Of a stretch of DNA of 64,000 nt, positions 11,801 to 26,800 are shown piece after piece. The stretch covers positions 16,842 through 80,841 of the forward strand of contig CAJTSF010000009.1 of NCBI GenBank assembly GCA_910578985.1. Reading direction: 5' to 3'. The position numbers and the translations under genes were made by a program. The notes beneath the pieces are model-generated. The model was given only the letters and a program-made list of their open reading frames with translations, was not told where the DNA came from and ran no database searches. Position 1 is the first letter of the stretch; each line of letters starts with the position of its first letter. Source of the DNA: an uncultured Odoribacter sp. (GTDB taxonomy: Bacteria; Bacteroidota; Bacteroidia; Bacteroidales; Marinifilaceae).

Positions 11801-14800
11801 AAAAGACAAATAGTTCCCATCTCCGGGTATTTGACTCATAAACTTATCATTTCGCATCAATGTATAAGTTATTGTATCCACCTCGCTACCAGACAAAATA
11901 ACCTCTACATTATCTCCACAACATCTCCCTTCAGCCCCGGAAACTCTAAACATTTCTGGTTCTTCATGTCCCTGAATAGTGACTTCTGCCACCTTAGCCG
12001 TACAACCGTTTCGCAAATCCACACCGACAACCTCATATTTTCCGGCAGATTGTGCTTTAAATACACCTGCAGAACTACCACTGATAGAATCCAAATCATG
12101 AATTCCATCAAACAATTTATATTTCACCTTCAAAGCCAAACGGTCTAATTCAATAACGCTGGAACCGGCAGAACTTTCTGTACCGTGAGGATAACAATAA
12201 GCTTCTGCCACAGCGATAATAGGTTCCGGACTCTTACTAATAACAAGCACTGTATCAAGATACACACCACAATTCAACATCGCCTGTGCATAAATCCGGT
12301 ATTCCCCTGCCTCAGATACAGAAATATTAAATGTTTCATCATTACCGGTTCCCAAAAGCATATCTAATATCTTATTTTGACTGCCTTCTACTTTATGCAA
12401 TTGATAAGTAACATTCATCTCTGTTTCTTTCAACATGAAATGATAATCTATCCCTTCGCATAAAAGAGGTCCACCGATAGTTTCTACTTTCAAATTTTTA
12501 TTAGGACGTGACAACTCCTCTACTTTTAAGGTATCCAATGTTGAACATCCTCCCCAATAACCGATATTTTTCTTTACAAACAAATAAGTACCTTGTTTAA
12601 ATAAAGCATTGAATTCTGTATTGGGATAAACCAAAGAATCCAGTATATCTGTACTGTCTTGTTTCAAGATATAGTAAACGTTACGTACCGTAGAACCGGT
12701 TAGTGCAAGATGTATACCTTCTCCTCCCTCGCAATATTGCGGGATTCCGTTTATTTTATCTGATGCGGCTTGCTCGCTCGCTTTCAATTCAAGCGGAAGG
12801 CTTTGACAGTTAATTGTCGGATCGGTTAATGTCGCATGATAAACTCCTAATGACAAGTCAGTAATCAATGAATCTCCTTCAAAACCGGAAATGTTATAAG
12901 AAATCATACCCGATCCCTCTTTCGTAAGGGTATAGGTCATCTGTTCCGAAAGATTACTTAATCGTATCCATACCTGCCCTTCCTCCGAACATTCACTGAT
13001 AACTGCCTGATCCTTTTCTAAAACTGGCAATTCAATACTATCAACACGTACATAATTACTATTTTGAAAACAAGCCCCTCTTTCTGCTTTGTAATAATAA
13101 GTTCCTGCACCTACATTTTTAAATGTAACGTAAAAATCATCTTTTCTACCTAAAACTATCATTTGTCCGGTAGTACTGTCAATCAAGGAATAACTGGCCT
13201 TTGTATCGTATTTTTCTAACAACAGATCAGTGACACTTCCGGCACAAACCATCGGATTGGAATATAAACTGCCTAATCCTGGAACAGAATCAATCTGCAC
13301 CGTCTGATCTCCCTCCAATGTACATCCATTCCGATCTGCTATTACTATATAAACACCGGCTTCTTGTGGCGTAATTTGCCAATTCAAAGAACTTCCGTCA
13401 CCCATATATTCTTCTAAAGGATTTGTATTACCTTGGCAGAACAAACGATAAGTAACTTCTTCTTCTGTTGACTGTACGACAATATTCAACGTGCTATCTA
13501 TACACCCTTGCCCTTCTATCGTTACTGTAAACGGTTGAGGTCTCCGATCTGCACGAATGACAATTTCTTTTCCAATTACCTCATCACAATGTTCTACATC
13601 CGTTTTTATTTGGTAAATTCCTTCAGTTATCTTTCGACGGAACCAAGCTTCATTTCCTGTACCATTGAAATAAACACCAGACACATCAGCAAAAGTTCCA
13701 TCTTCTTTCTTTTGCTGCAACCTATAACGGACTCCACTTTCCGTTCCTGCCAATCCTAAAATGACACCGTCACTACCATCACAATAGATACTATCCCCAA
13801 TAACCTCAAATTGTTTGGCAGACTCTTTAATCATATATTTGGCAGTCAAAGTGCGACTACAATTTGCAATATCTGTAGCAACGATGTAATATGTTCCTGG
13901 TTCATAAAAATGCCCAAATATCATATCACTTCCATCTCCTCCCAAAGCTCCTCGATACCCGTCCCCTTCTGCACTTTCCAGATACAAACTATAAGTTACA
14001 TCCTGTTGAGTTTCTAATACCCCCATCTCCAAACCAGTCCCTTGGCATGCCATCGCATTGCCATACAATTCATTATCTTTAGGCAAATCACGTGTACGAA
14101 CGACTACTTTATCATCCATCACTTGCATACAAGTACCTAAACGACCTATAATTTGATATTCTCCTATAGGCAATTGTGTTGAATAGCGCAACGTATCACC
14201 GACAATATTAGTCAAATCTGCTATTTTACGATCAGCTAATGACCATAACTCATAAGTCACCGGTACTTGTTCTGCCGGATAAGCTTTCATGTCTAAACGA
14301 GGCAATTCAGTTGCCCCAAAACAAAACTCTGCACCACCTTCCACTTTTAGCATACGAGGGGCTGCCAAGACAGTATCACCGGCATGGGTTGCCGCACACC
14401 CTTCATTGGTTTTTGCCTCCAAATAATAAATACCGACCTTATTGAAGTGCCCTAACATAATGTCTTTACCAGCACCAACAACCTCCTTTTCCAATATACC
14501 AGTAATCTCAGCACTATCACGGTATAATCTATAAGTAACACCTGGTTCTGCATCTCTGATTCCAATCTCAGGAACACTGTTTTCACAATAAGTACCTTTG
14601 CCTATAAAATCATTGATACGCGGACGATTATTACAAATCACCTCTATCTCACGGCTCACCCTGCATACACAACCATTTTCATGACGACCTCGGATAAAAT
14701 AATGTCCGGGTTCCATTAAACGGGTCAAAAACAAGGTATCGTCTACCTGATTAGTCCTGGAAAATTCTGATATCAGAGAATCTCTATCATTGCATAAAGA

Positions 14801-17800
14801 ATAAGTAACCTCATCCATTACAGGATAAATGAAGAATGTGACAGGGTCTCCTTCGCAATAAGTCCGCTCTCCACCGACTTTTACTGAATCCGGAGAGGCT
14901 TTCAACGTGGCAAACTCTATTTCTTGTTCACATAAAGTATTTGTATTAATAGCTTTCAAACGATAGGTACCTAATTGTTCAAAATCACCTAATACAATAT
15001 CTCCATTTATGCCGGATTTCTCAACCAGCACCTGACTATTTTCTTCTGTATCTAAATAAAGAGTATAGGTTACATCAGATTCTGACTGATTAATACCCAT
15101 GGTTACAGGTGCTTCATAAAAACAATGATTCCCGTTTCCAAACAAATCATCTAATTTAGGAAAGGAATTCCTGCCAATATAGAGAGTATCTTCTAATTCA
15201 ATACTACAATCTGCGACTACACCTTTAATCAAATATTTGCCTGCACGCAAATTATGCTCACAATATAGCGTATCCCCATTATAATTGGAGAAATTAGCCA
15301 ATAACACATAACCGTTGGAAGAATAAATACCATAATTAACCAATGGATCGAGATTTTCTCCAAACAATTTAACCATCCCCATTTCACCTTCACATAAGGT
15401 ATCGCTTCCTACAAATTGCACCAGCTTCGGTTCATCTACTATTTTTACAATATCAAACCGTTTCGAACAACCGGCAACAGGATCGTTAGCAAGAATATAA
15501 TAATTACCGACATCGCTATATTGCCCGAATACCAATTGTCCTCCATAACCAATTTTATCTCCTAACAACTTTGGATTATCTTCAAAAACAATCTCTCTAT
15601 ATAACTCATATTTGACATCCTGAAGCGCACTTGAAATAACAATACGTAAAGGCTCTGTTAAATTTTTTGCACAATATTCCCTATTTTGAGGTTCAACAAT
15701 TTCCCCAATGGATGGGGCATGGCGAACATCTATGCTAATGGAATTATCAAATGTCCGAATACATTTGCTGTCATTACCAATATTCGCTTGCACTCGATAA
15801 ATTCCGGCAACCAATGTACCATGGTAATATAACGTATCATCCAAAGCTTCCGTAAAAGTTAATACGACATCATCTTGCTCATCAATCAAACGATAGGCAA
15901 CATCCGATTCTGTCGGATAAATCTTAAGAGTAACTTCTGCTGTATCGGTATCAGAACAATAAGGCCCATTATGCCAAATCGTCACTTTTTGTGGAACCCG
16001 ATTGATGGTTAGAGTTTGATCATAAGTCACTTTACAATGCTCCTCTTTATCCATTCCAACTACATAATAATAACCTACACTATGATCAAATTTCTGAAAA
16101 AGAAGTTGTTGATTCGCATTTCCAGCCTTTCTTTCCACCAATCTATTTTGAACGCCGATAGAATCTTTATATAATTCAAAAATACCTGTTTGAAATGGAA
16201 GAAGTTTAAATTCTATATCGCTATCCTCACAATAAGTCCCTGCATTTATAACCTCAACATTGGGTACATTAGTTACCACGATAGATAATTCAGGAGAAAC
16301 AGGGGTCAAACAATTACCTAATTTACCACGCATTTCATATTTTCCTGCTTTGATAGCTCCACTTAACCACAAGGTATCATTTTCTATCTGGGTACTTGTC
16401 AGTATGCGTCGATCATTACTTAAAGAATAAAGTTCATATACAATTCCTTGTTCCGGAGAAACAAGTTTAATGGAAATATCAGCTTCATTTTCTACGCCAC
16501 ATACATATTCAGGCAATACAGTTTCTACTTGTCGAGCTACGGGGCTCACAATCACTGTTCCATATTTTTCCTCCCCACATTTTGCATCTTTCGCAACAAT
16601 GTAATAACTACCTAAACGAGTTCCGTCAAATTGATCAAATATCATTTCTCCACCCATGCCGATCAACTCTTGAATCAATTGACCTCTTATATGAGCGCTA
16701 TCTATATAAAGAGAATAGGTTACTCCATTTTCAGCTTCTGTAATCTTAAACTCAGAAGATACATTCACACATCGTTCGCCATTATCTACAATCTCTCCTA
16801 CCCCTGGCAAATAATTATAACGAATAAAAGCACTTCCGGGCATTGTATCAATACAAGCACCTTTCTCAGCGACTATCCTATATAAACCGGAACCAAGTTT
16901 CCCGTTAAAGAATAAAGCTTCACCAGTACCTGTTTGTTCTGCAAGCCGTTCATCTACGCCTTCTATCGTGCGCAGCAATACATAACGCACACCTAACTCA
17001 GAACCTGCCATCCATACCGTATCAGGTGTCATCACGCCGGCACAATTCCGTTTGTCACCACTAACCATAAAACGTTCTGCTCCTTGACGCACCTGAACAT
17101 ACCCATCAACTAAAGAATAACAATAAGCTGGTATACCATGGTATTCATAAGAAGTCTTTGCTTTTACCCGATAGAAACCGCATTGTTCTTCATTATTATA
17201 GGGGAACGTAAATGACAAAGTTCCTCCATTCCCTTGTTGTCCGGATAAATCTGTTACTTCTGTAAATACGACATTATTAGCACTATGTTCCAATATATAG
17301 AACACATCTTCGCGCGAATCGGCAACCTTCACTTGTATCTCTTCACCTGGTATCAAACAAACTAAGCCACGATTTTCCAAAGATGTTGAAACAGGGGGCT
17401 GACATAATTCAACCCATACTTTTTCTGTAACATTTTGAGAACCACCGTTTGCCCCTACACTATTGACGTTAAGATAAAGGAATCCGCTTTGTGTGATTTT
17501 TCCAACAAATTTCTGTTTCGTAGAAATTGGAGTACCGAACTCTTGATACCATGTATAAGTATAGCTTCCGCTACCTCCTATAGCATAAGCGCATAATTCG
17601 ACATTCTCATCATGACAAACAAGAATTGTATCCACTGGTGTCACGCAATCGGCAGTATGAATATCGGCAGACAGCACTTCACCATCTTGCATAGCATTGA
17701 CAAACGCAGTCTGAATACATCCTGAACCTTCATCAATCACTGTTACTCCAAAACGCTGGGCTCCATGCAAACTTATCGTCCACGGATTCTTTAGATGCTC

Positions 17801-20800
17801 TTGATTTTTATCTAACTTTTCAACAGGCTCCCAAGTAATATTTTCTTTACCTACAGCTCCCGTAACAGTCATTTCTATTTGCACTGGATTACCATACACA
17901 AATAGTATGGGATTTTGTGCAAAAGATATTTGCAAATCATTAGCTTTTAAGGTTGCCGTACCTTCCATTTCTACCGAACATCCTGTCAAGGTATCCGTTG
18001 CTATGACAGTATAATTTCTCTCACGAAGAGGTACCACATAATTCAAGATATCTCCCTCTCCATGACGAATTTGCCCTTCTACTAATTGTCCGTTAGCATA
18101 CAATTCGTATATTTTACCTCGTTCACTTCCGGACAAAGTCAAAACTCGATCTTCCCGTTCATTATTACAATAGTATCCTCCTCCTGTCAAAACAAATTTT
18201 TGCGGCAACGGTTTCTCTACAACTCTCCGCTTGGCCACTATTCGTCTACACCCCCAAGAGTTAATTGCCGTCAATTGATATTCTCCAGGTTCCAAATGTG
18301 ACCAAACAAATGGTGCTTGCGTCAACCATGTTTCTTCTTCATTTCCGATACGCTGCAAACTATAACTACATCCATCTTGTGGTTCTTCGACAGAAAACAT
18401 AACATCACTTGTCTCTCCGGCACAAGCAATCGTATCATTGTTTAAAGCTATCAATTGAACCATATCCGGCAAAGTACGTATCGACACTTGGCATTCATTA
18501 TTCATCAAGACCTCACATCCTGAATATATATTTCTACCCCGCACCCTGAAAAGTCCTTCTTCTTCGACATTCCATGTAAGCTCTCCTCCGGTCCCTTGTG
18601 CCGCAAATAAACCATAACTTGCCCACGTCCCATCGGATGTTTGTTGCTCTAATACATATTCAATTGTATCTTTTTGGCTACTGTTCAAACGTAATATAGC
18701 GTATGCTCCACCTTCGCAATACTCTGCAGCAATATTCAAATTAAAACAAATCGGCAATGCGTGTTGGAATAATTCAACCTCTCCTTCCATTCGGTAACTA
18801 CACATCACTCCATTTTCCAATTGCTCTGCTAATACATAAAAATGAGCAGAATGTTGCAAGGATGTTGTACATTTTTGAAAAGCCAATGCTTCTCCCGTTC
18901 CGATTTGTGTTTGTACTAACCGATCATCCCCTCCCTCTTGTGCTTGATAAAGTTTATAAGTCACTCCTTTCTTTGAGCCATTCAAACTAAGCGTAACTCC
19001 TTCTTCTCCTTGACAATATGCCGCACTACCGGACAAATAAAACATGGAGGTATCGGTTACAACCAACATGGTTTTGGTTGCATCTTCTCCACAAGTATTA
19101 TTTATACCACAAATATAACTTCCTTCATCTCTTTCAGATACGGCTGGTAATGAGTAAACTGGATTTTTACCACCAACAAGTGCAATTCCATCTTTAGACC
19201 AAGAATATTGAACATTCTGACCTTCAAGTTCAAAAGCAAGTTCAAGTTTCTCACCTGGACAGACAACTGTTGTGTCTGGTAAATGAGAAAGCACTTTTGC
19301 CGGAATTCCGACTTTCAATTCTTTTTTAGTAGAGGTACTTGTTCCGCATTTATTTGTCACTTGTACATAATAAGAACCTTCATCCGAACGAAGAACTGGA
19401 TTGATAGTCAAATCACTCGTATGGCTATTGGTTATTCGTCCAGGTTCATCAACAATTTGTTCGTTCCTCGTTGCACTTTCAATATACCACGCCCATTGAG
19501 TAATAGGAGTTGATGAGATTGCTGAAGCCGCAAAAAGAATTGGATCTGTTCCCTCGCATAAGTCACTAAGAGGCTTATCCGGTTTCAACATATTGATTTT
19601 CGGTATTTCATAGAAAGCAACATGTACTTCACCAAAATGAACTAATTCGGAACAAGAATTTTTGGCCTGACAAATATATTTCCCACTATCAAGCGCTGTT
19701 GCAGCAGCAATATTATAACGCCGTACCGTATCTTGTTTCCCGCGATGTTCCCATACAAATTGCACATGTTCGGCTACATTTTGCTCTATTTCAAGAAATG
19801 CCAATTCTAAGGGATTGCCGGCACATACACCTGTATCGATTCGTACAATTTTATCGAAACTCAAATGCTCTTCTACTGTTAGTTTAATCGGATCACTCCA
19901 TACACTTCCACGACTTTCACACTCATTATTCCAAACCTCCCACATATAAGTTCCCGTTGCAGCTAACTCCGCCTTGTCATATTTATAAATACCCGACTGA
20001 TTGGCAGTAATCGTATCTACAATTATCCAATCATTACTTGATTTTTCTACCTTATAAAGACGATAATTCATCTTATAACCATCGCCTTTGGCTTGGACAT
20101 ACAATTGATAGGAAGATCCTACACAAACCAGTTGATGAGGACTCTGTTCTACAATTTCCGGATCATTATAAGCTTTCAAATACGTAGTATCGAAATCGGA
20201 ATCACAAGCATTATAAACTTCTCCTATGTAATAAGTTTGATCGCTCTTGCGTACATTATTAATTACTAACTGCAAATTATTGAAATCCCGCTCTGGAACC
20301 ATTTGCTTATAATTACCGTAATTATCCGACTTATACCATCTATAATTCAACTTAGGAGAAGGATTCCCTTCTACGGTTGCTGCAATTTCCACGGTCCAAG
20401 TTGCTCCTTGGCAAACGGCAATTGTATCTTTCCAAAAAGTTTGTATTGTAGGTGCTGTACCAAATACAACATCCGTAGGACGACTCTCCGTACTTCCATA
20501 ATTATTGGTCACAACGCAACGATAACGTCCTTCTGTATTGGCATTAATCGGATCTATAAGAAATTCGGCATTCCCATTGCCTGCTGTCACTGATACGTAG
20601 CAGCTAGTGGATTCGTCATATTTCTGCCAATCATACACTAATGCGGGATCATCGGTTTTATCCACCTCCACAAAAAGGCGTGCAAAAAGTTCACCACATC
20701 CTAATACCGGATCATTCAATCTGATAATTGTCGGAATTGGTGAAGACTCTATAAAACCATCCTGCAATCCACCGGCGAAATAATTATTTCTACGCACAAA

Positions 20801-23800
20801 AACCATACAACTATCTTGCACCTCGCAAAGAGAATCTGCAACAATCACACGAATAGGTAATGATTCCGTTACATTATCTAATTTTAACGGATTACGCTCC
20901 GGATAAGAAAAATCACCTGCCCACCAATCAATACTCTTCATTCCATAAGGAGTTTCAACTCGAACCTCCACACTTCCGCCTTCTGGGACAGTAAATGATT
21001 TTTGCAATTTTACCCTGATACGATGGACATCAACAGTTGTATAATAGATAGAGCTACAGGAATTATTATACAACTCCAAAATATAATCGGACTTCTCCTC
21101 TGGTTTGGCAATCATGGTTGCTTCATGTCCTCCACTAACGATGGCAGGTCCAACCCATCGATAGGTATAATCCAAATCACTTGTTGCCGTTTTGGTTGTT
21201 GTAAAAGTGATTGGTTCACCAAAACAGAATACATCTTGTTTACCGATTGAAATATCCACTTTAGGACTCTCTAAGATATGCAAGCGCGCTTCAGGCGAAA
21301 TAGTGGTATCTTGAGTCCTTTGATCAATAACCTTACAATAATAATTACCATCATCTGATAACAATGTATATTCAAGCACATATTTTGATTCAGTAGATAA
21401 TATTGAATCTACTCCCACCTTATACCACTCATAATCAAAAACTTCATTTGCATCAACCGAAGCTATTAGCGTTGCCTTCTCTCCTTCGCAGACCTCAACA
21501 TCTTCAACGGTCACACCGAAAACAATTTTAGATTCCGCAAAGCCGTCATCCGTTCCCCCGTAATTTGTAGCCCCGCTACGCAAAATAATATGCGTCGTAT
21601 CACGGTATATACAACCATTGACCGACATCTCTACTGCTACAATCGAATTGCTACTTACAAATTCTTTATATATATCCCCATCACTCCAGGCATAACCGTC
21701 AACTTCCCAAAAATGGTTTACTTCAACTGTCTTTTGAGGATTAATTTCAACTTCTTCTGCTGCTGATAAGTAAATAAATGCCGGTATATCTATCGACTCT
21801 TTTGTTAAATGGTAACGAACTGTTGCCTGATCTATACAACCTTGATGATTTACAACCACTGTATATTCCCCATCGTTTCGTGGCAATACTTTCAATATCT
21901 CTCCATTAGCATCAGATAATACCTGTCCGCCCGTTCCAAACCATGAATAAGTATATATTTCATCAGGATTACGTTTCCCGTCATTTGTTTTCTCTGCTGA
22001 TAAAAGTAATGTATCTCCAAAACACAAATTTCCATCAGTCAAATTACTTATAAGTACCGCTTTAGGTTGAGTAAGCACAGTGATTTTCGCGCGTTGAGTC
22101 TCTTTTGCTACTCCAGTACGCATATTGGTTACTATACAGTAGTATTCACCACTATCTCCCAATTCCGATGTTTGAATTTCCAATTTACGTGTTCTCGACT
22201 CCAAATCGTAATCAACACCCACTTTTCTCCAACGGAAAGAATAAGCTTCAAAACCTTCAATAGCCACTTCCATAGCTATTTTACTACCCTCGCAAATAAA
22301 TTCATCATAATTTAACTGCAATTCAAACAACTCCGTACCTCCTTCATCTGCTCCATCATAATATCCTCCTCGGTATTGTTCGCCTGTACGAATAAATATA
22401 TGACTGGTATCATATACAGAACAACCGTTTGTTTCTAAATTAACAGAAACTACGGACGATTCTGTAATTAATTTCATAAAGACATCTCCCATTCCGGTCT
22501 GGGTTGTCCCATTATATTTCCATTGTAATACACCGGCCTGGGAAATTTCCGGAAAAATCTGTAACGTTTGACTCTTATCAACTTGTATAACAGATGGTAT
22601 ACACACATATTCTCGCTTCAAACGAACTTGTACGGAAGTAGAATCAGCACATCCTTCGTGAGAAACAGTCACTTGGTAGTTTGTGTTGGAACGAGGGGCT
22701 ACTTCTATTGTCTCAGACAACGGATTAGTCAAAATTTTTAATCCCTTCCAAGCATAAGTATATATGTAATCACGATCTGAAGGCATCCCGTTTTCCGAAG
22801 AAGAAGCACTTAATTCAGTGGGTACCCCATAACACAATTCTATTGTATTATCTGAGGGATCAACTCCATTGATAGACGCCCTAGGACGATGTCTTACTTC
22901 AAAAACACAAGTTCTGGTATCTAATACCCGACCATTTTGATCCAAAATTCGACAATAATAGGTACCTGCGTCATTCAAAGCGACATGTTCTAATATCAAA
23001 GTACGAGATGTGCTCAATACGACATTAGGATTTTCCATCTTCTTCCATTCATAGGAATAGTTTTCGTATCCTTCAAAGCGTAAAGCAAAAGTAGCCATGT
23101 CACCCTCACACACAGATTTAGGGTAGTCCACGTCTAATACAAATAAACCGACATTAGACTCACCATATCCATCTGCAATATCACCTTGGAATGCCCAAGG
23201 CTGACGTACAAAAATTTCAGCAGAATCATATACGGTACACTTACCTGTCTGGAATTCTACAAAAACTTTAATATAATCAGTCACCTCATATCGCAAAGTA
23301 TCCATTCCCCTATAAACATCTGTCGCCCCATCATTTTCTATCGTCCAAATAGTCAAATCTCCCGATTCTTCTTTTCTTGGCGCCAAAGTCAATTCTCCCG
23401 GTTCATCAACTCGGATAACAGAGGGAATATCAAATAATACTTTATTTATATTGATTTGCACTGCTGCTTCACTATAACAACCGTTATAACTTACCTTGAG
23501 TTCATACAATCCCGCAATAGAAGGTGTTACCATAATTCGACAGCTATCTGTAAATTCAGGCAAATTGGCTCCCGACCAAGTATATACATAATCGAAATAC
23601 TCAGGATTATAGTCTTCCGTTTGAGAAGCATCTAATAGCTGTGGCACACCGAAACATAACACCTCTCCTTCATAAGGGCTGCTAATGATAGCCCGCGGCG
23701 TATGTTTCACAGTTAATTGACAAGCCGGCGTCCGCACCAACTGCTTACTGGTCACTTGATCGTAAATAATACAGTAATAAGCACCTACATGATCTTGAGT

Positions 23801-26800
23801 AACCGAATCAATGGTAAAATTATATTCACGACAATAGACACTGTCTATCGTACTACCTTCTCGTCTCCATTCATAACGATAGATTCCCGTACCCAACATA
23901 CGCAACTTAAAATAAGCTGCAGAACGTTCACAAACCTCAGGAGTATAATCCACTCCCATAATTTCCAATTCCGGAGCAGAAGCCGCATACCCATCACCCT
24001 CGCTTCCATTATATACTTGCGTTTTTCTGACCAATACTAAAGTCGTGTCTCGCAAAGTACAGCCGTTATAAATATATTCGGCTGCAATTTCGCAATCTTC
24101 TTGCACATCTTGGGAGAAAATAGAAGCATGACTATTTTCATTCCCATCAATAAACCACGTAGTCGTCCCTTCTACGTTCTTACGGGGAGCTAATACTAAT
24201 TCCCCGGGAGCATCCATGCGGTATATATCAGGCAATTCAAATAACTCTCTTTTTACCTTGACTTCAATATCTGCTGAATCTCGACAACTCATTTTCTCCG
24301 TTTCATTAGTTACAATCAAACGATAATCGGAAGTTGTCCTCGGAGAAATTTCAATTTCTTGTTCTTCCTCTGAATTCAGAATTTTGGGCCCTTGCCATAT
24401 ATAAGAATAATTACATTCTTTATTTTCAGGTCGAGCTTCCCAAGTCGGTAAAGCTGTTAATGTCTCTATGGTTTGATAACACATCGCATATTTGTCTTTC
24501 ATGCTTGTTTCAAAAGCAATATATGGCGTATGTGTAACATACAAAGGATAATGTTCGGAAGTTTGTTTTTCGCCCGTTTTCAAATTAGTGACTATACAAT
24601 AATAAATACCCTCATCACCCAATTTTACAGAGTCAATAACAAAATCATAACTATGGCTATATACGCTATCCGGATCTCCTGTCCTTTTTTTCCATTCATA
24701 GCCATAGGCATCTAAACCGGATACAACCAAACGGAACCAAGCAGAATCCCGTTCACACACATTTTCTGAAGAACGTTCAATACCGACAATCGTAATACCC
24801 GCATCCAACTCTCCGTAACCATCACCACCATGACCGGTATAAACCTGTGGCTGACGAACAACAACTTCTATAGAATCTTTTATCGTACACTTATTATTAT
24901 CATATTGTACTGTGATTCGTCCTGTCGAAACAATATTGTTCTTTACAAAATTCTCCTCACCAGACCAATACTCCCCATTCCAAAACCAATTGGTTACCCC
25001 CATTGCCCCTTTTTCTGGAGCAATCGTCAATGGTTCATTGGGACGAGTCAATTGTACGGACGTAGGCACTACGAACAATTCACGTTTTACCTCTATTAAT
25101 TGAGACAAAGTATCGGAACACCTATTATTATTCGTCACTACGACTTGATACTCATTGGAACGACGCGGAGATATTTCAATTCCATTTAATGTAGGATCGG
25201 ATAAAATACCTGCACCTTCCCATTGATAAGTATAGTGGTCAGATTCTTGCTTATTTTCATTATACTCTGTCTCACGTGCACTCAATGTTTCTACCTCCTC
25301 ATAACAAATTGAAAAACCATCTTTCAAAGGAGACAATTTAATCTTGGGAGTATGTATTACTGTCAAATAAACAGTATCCGAACTTACAACTTGTTTATTC
25401 CCCAAATTTGTAATCAAGCAATAATAATGTCCTGCATTGCCTAATGTCGTTGAATCTATTTGAAAACGATGGGTTTGTGCATATATTTCTCCCTGATTTT
25501 CTAATTTTCTCCACTCGAATGTCGTAGCTTCAACACCTGTCATTTTTACATCAAACCAGGAGCTGGAACGTTCACAAACTTCGCGACTGTAATCCACTCG
25601 AAGCAAATGATTGCCCATATCCGGTTCGCTGTATCCGTCTCCTCTTGTTCCTTTATACACATTTTCATTACGAACCAATACTTGAATAGTATCTCGCAAT
25701 ATACATCCGTTATTGGTATATTCTACAAATATGTCTTTTGAATCCGCTATTGTTTGCTCAAAAATAATATCAGTTGATAATACATTCCCCGTTGCATCAT
25801 ACCACTGGATTGTTTCATTAATCGCTTCCCCTTTCTCTGGAACAATTCTCAATTCCTGCGTACCGACCAACGTGACAGTCGTCGGCACAACAAATAGCTC
25901 ACGTTTCACACCGATTGTCATCGAAATGGTATCAGCACATTGGTCATTATTGGTGACAATTAAAACATACTCTGCATCCGTCAAAGGTAATACCTTAATT
26001 TCATCAGTCCCTTGCCCTGTAACAATACGGGCTCCCTTCCATTCAAAAACATAATGGTTATTTTCTTGGTCGGGATTATTTTCAGTAATACTTCGGGCAG
26101 ATAAAATAGTCTCCTCTCCATAGCACATCTTATTGTCTGCATCTTTCACTGAACTGACTAAAGACATATAAGGACGGTGTACCACTTTTAACTCAACAAT
26201 TTCTGTGGAATCCTTATATCCTGTCCGCACATCTGTAATCACACAATAATAATTTCCGTTGTCTTCCAACTTGGCGGAATCTATCTTAAAATAGTGATTG
26301 TTGCCATAAATACTATCTTGAACACCAACCTTTTTCCATTCAAAAGCAAACATTCCGTCTGCACTCATCTTAACATCAAACCACGCCAATGAACGTTCGC
26401 AAACCGTTGGAGTATAATCGACTCCTGCCACATGGAAAGACATCCGCCCCTCACTATAACCATCTCCTAAAGCTCCTGCATATATTTTATTCCCACGTAC
26501 CCATATAATCGTTGAATCTTCAAGCGAACAAGCATTGTTGGTATAAATCCCCTTTACAACAGCATCTTCCTGCATTATCTCTCGGAATTCCGCTAAATTT
26601 TGTTCTGGCTTCCAAGGTTCTCCATTCAAATACCATAACAATTTTTCATCCTCTTTTGCACTTCCTTTTTCCGGCACAATGACAACCTCTTGATTCTGCA
26701 TCACAGACAAAGAAGTCGGCATAATAAATATTTCACGTTTGACTCCTAAATGAATCGCCACCGAATCTGAACAAAACTCTTCATTCGTCACTTTCAAATA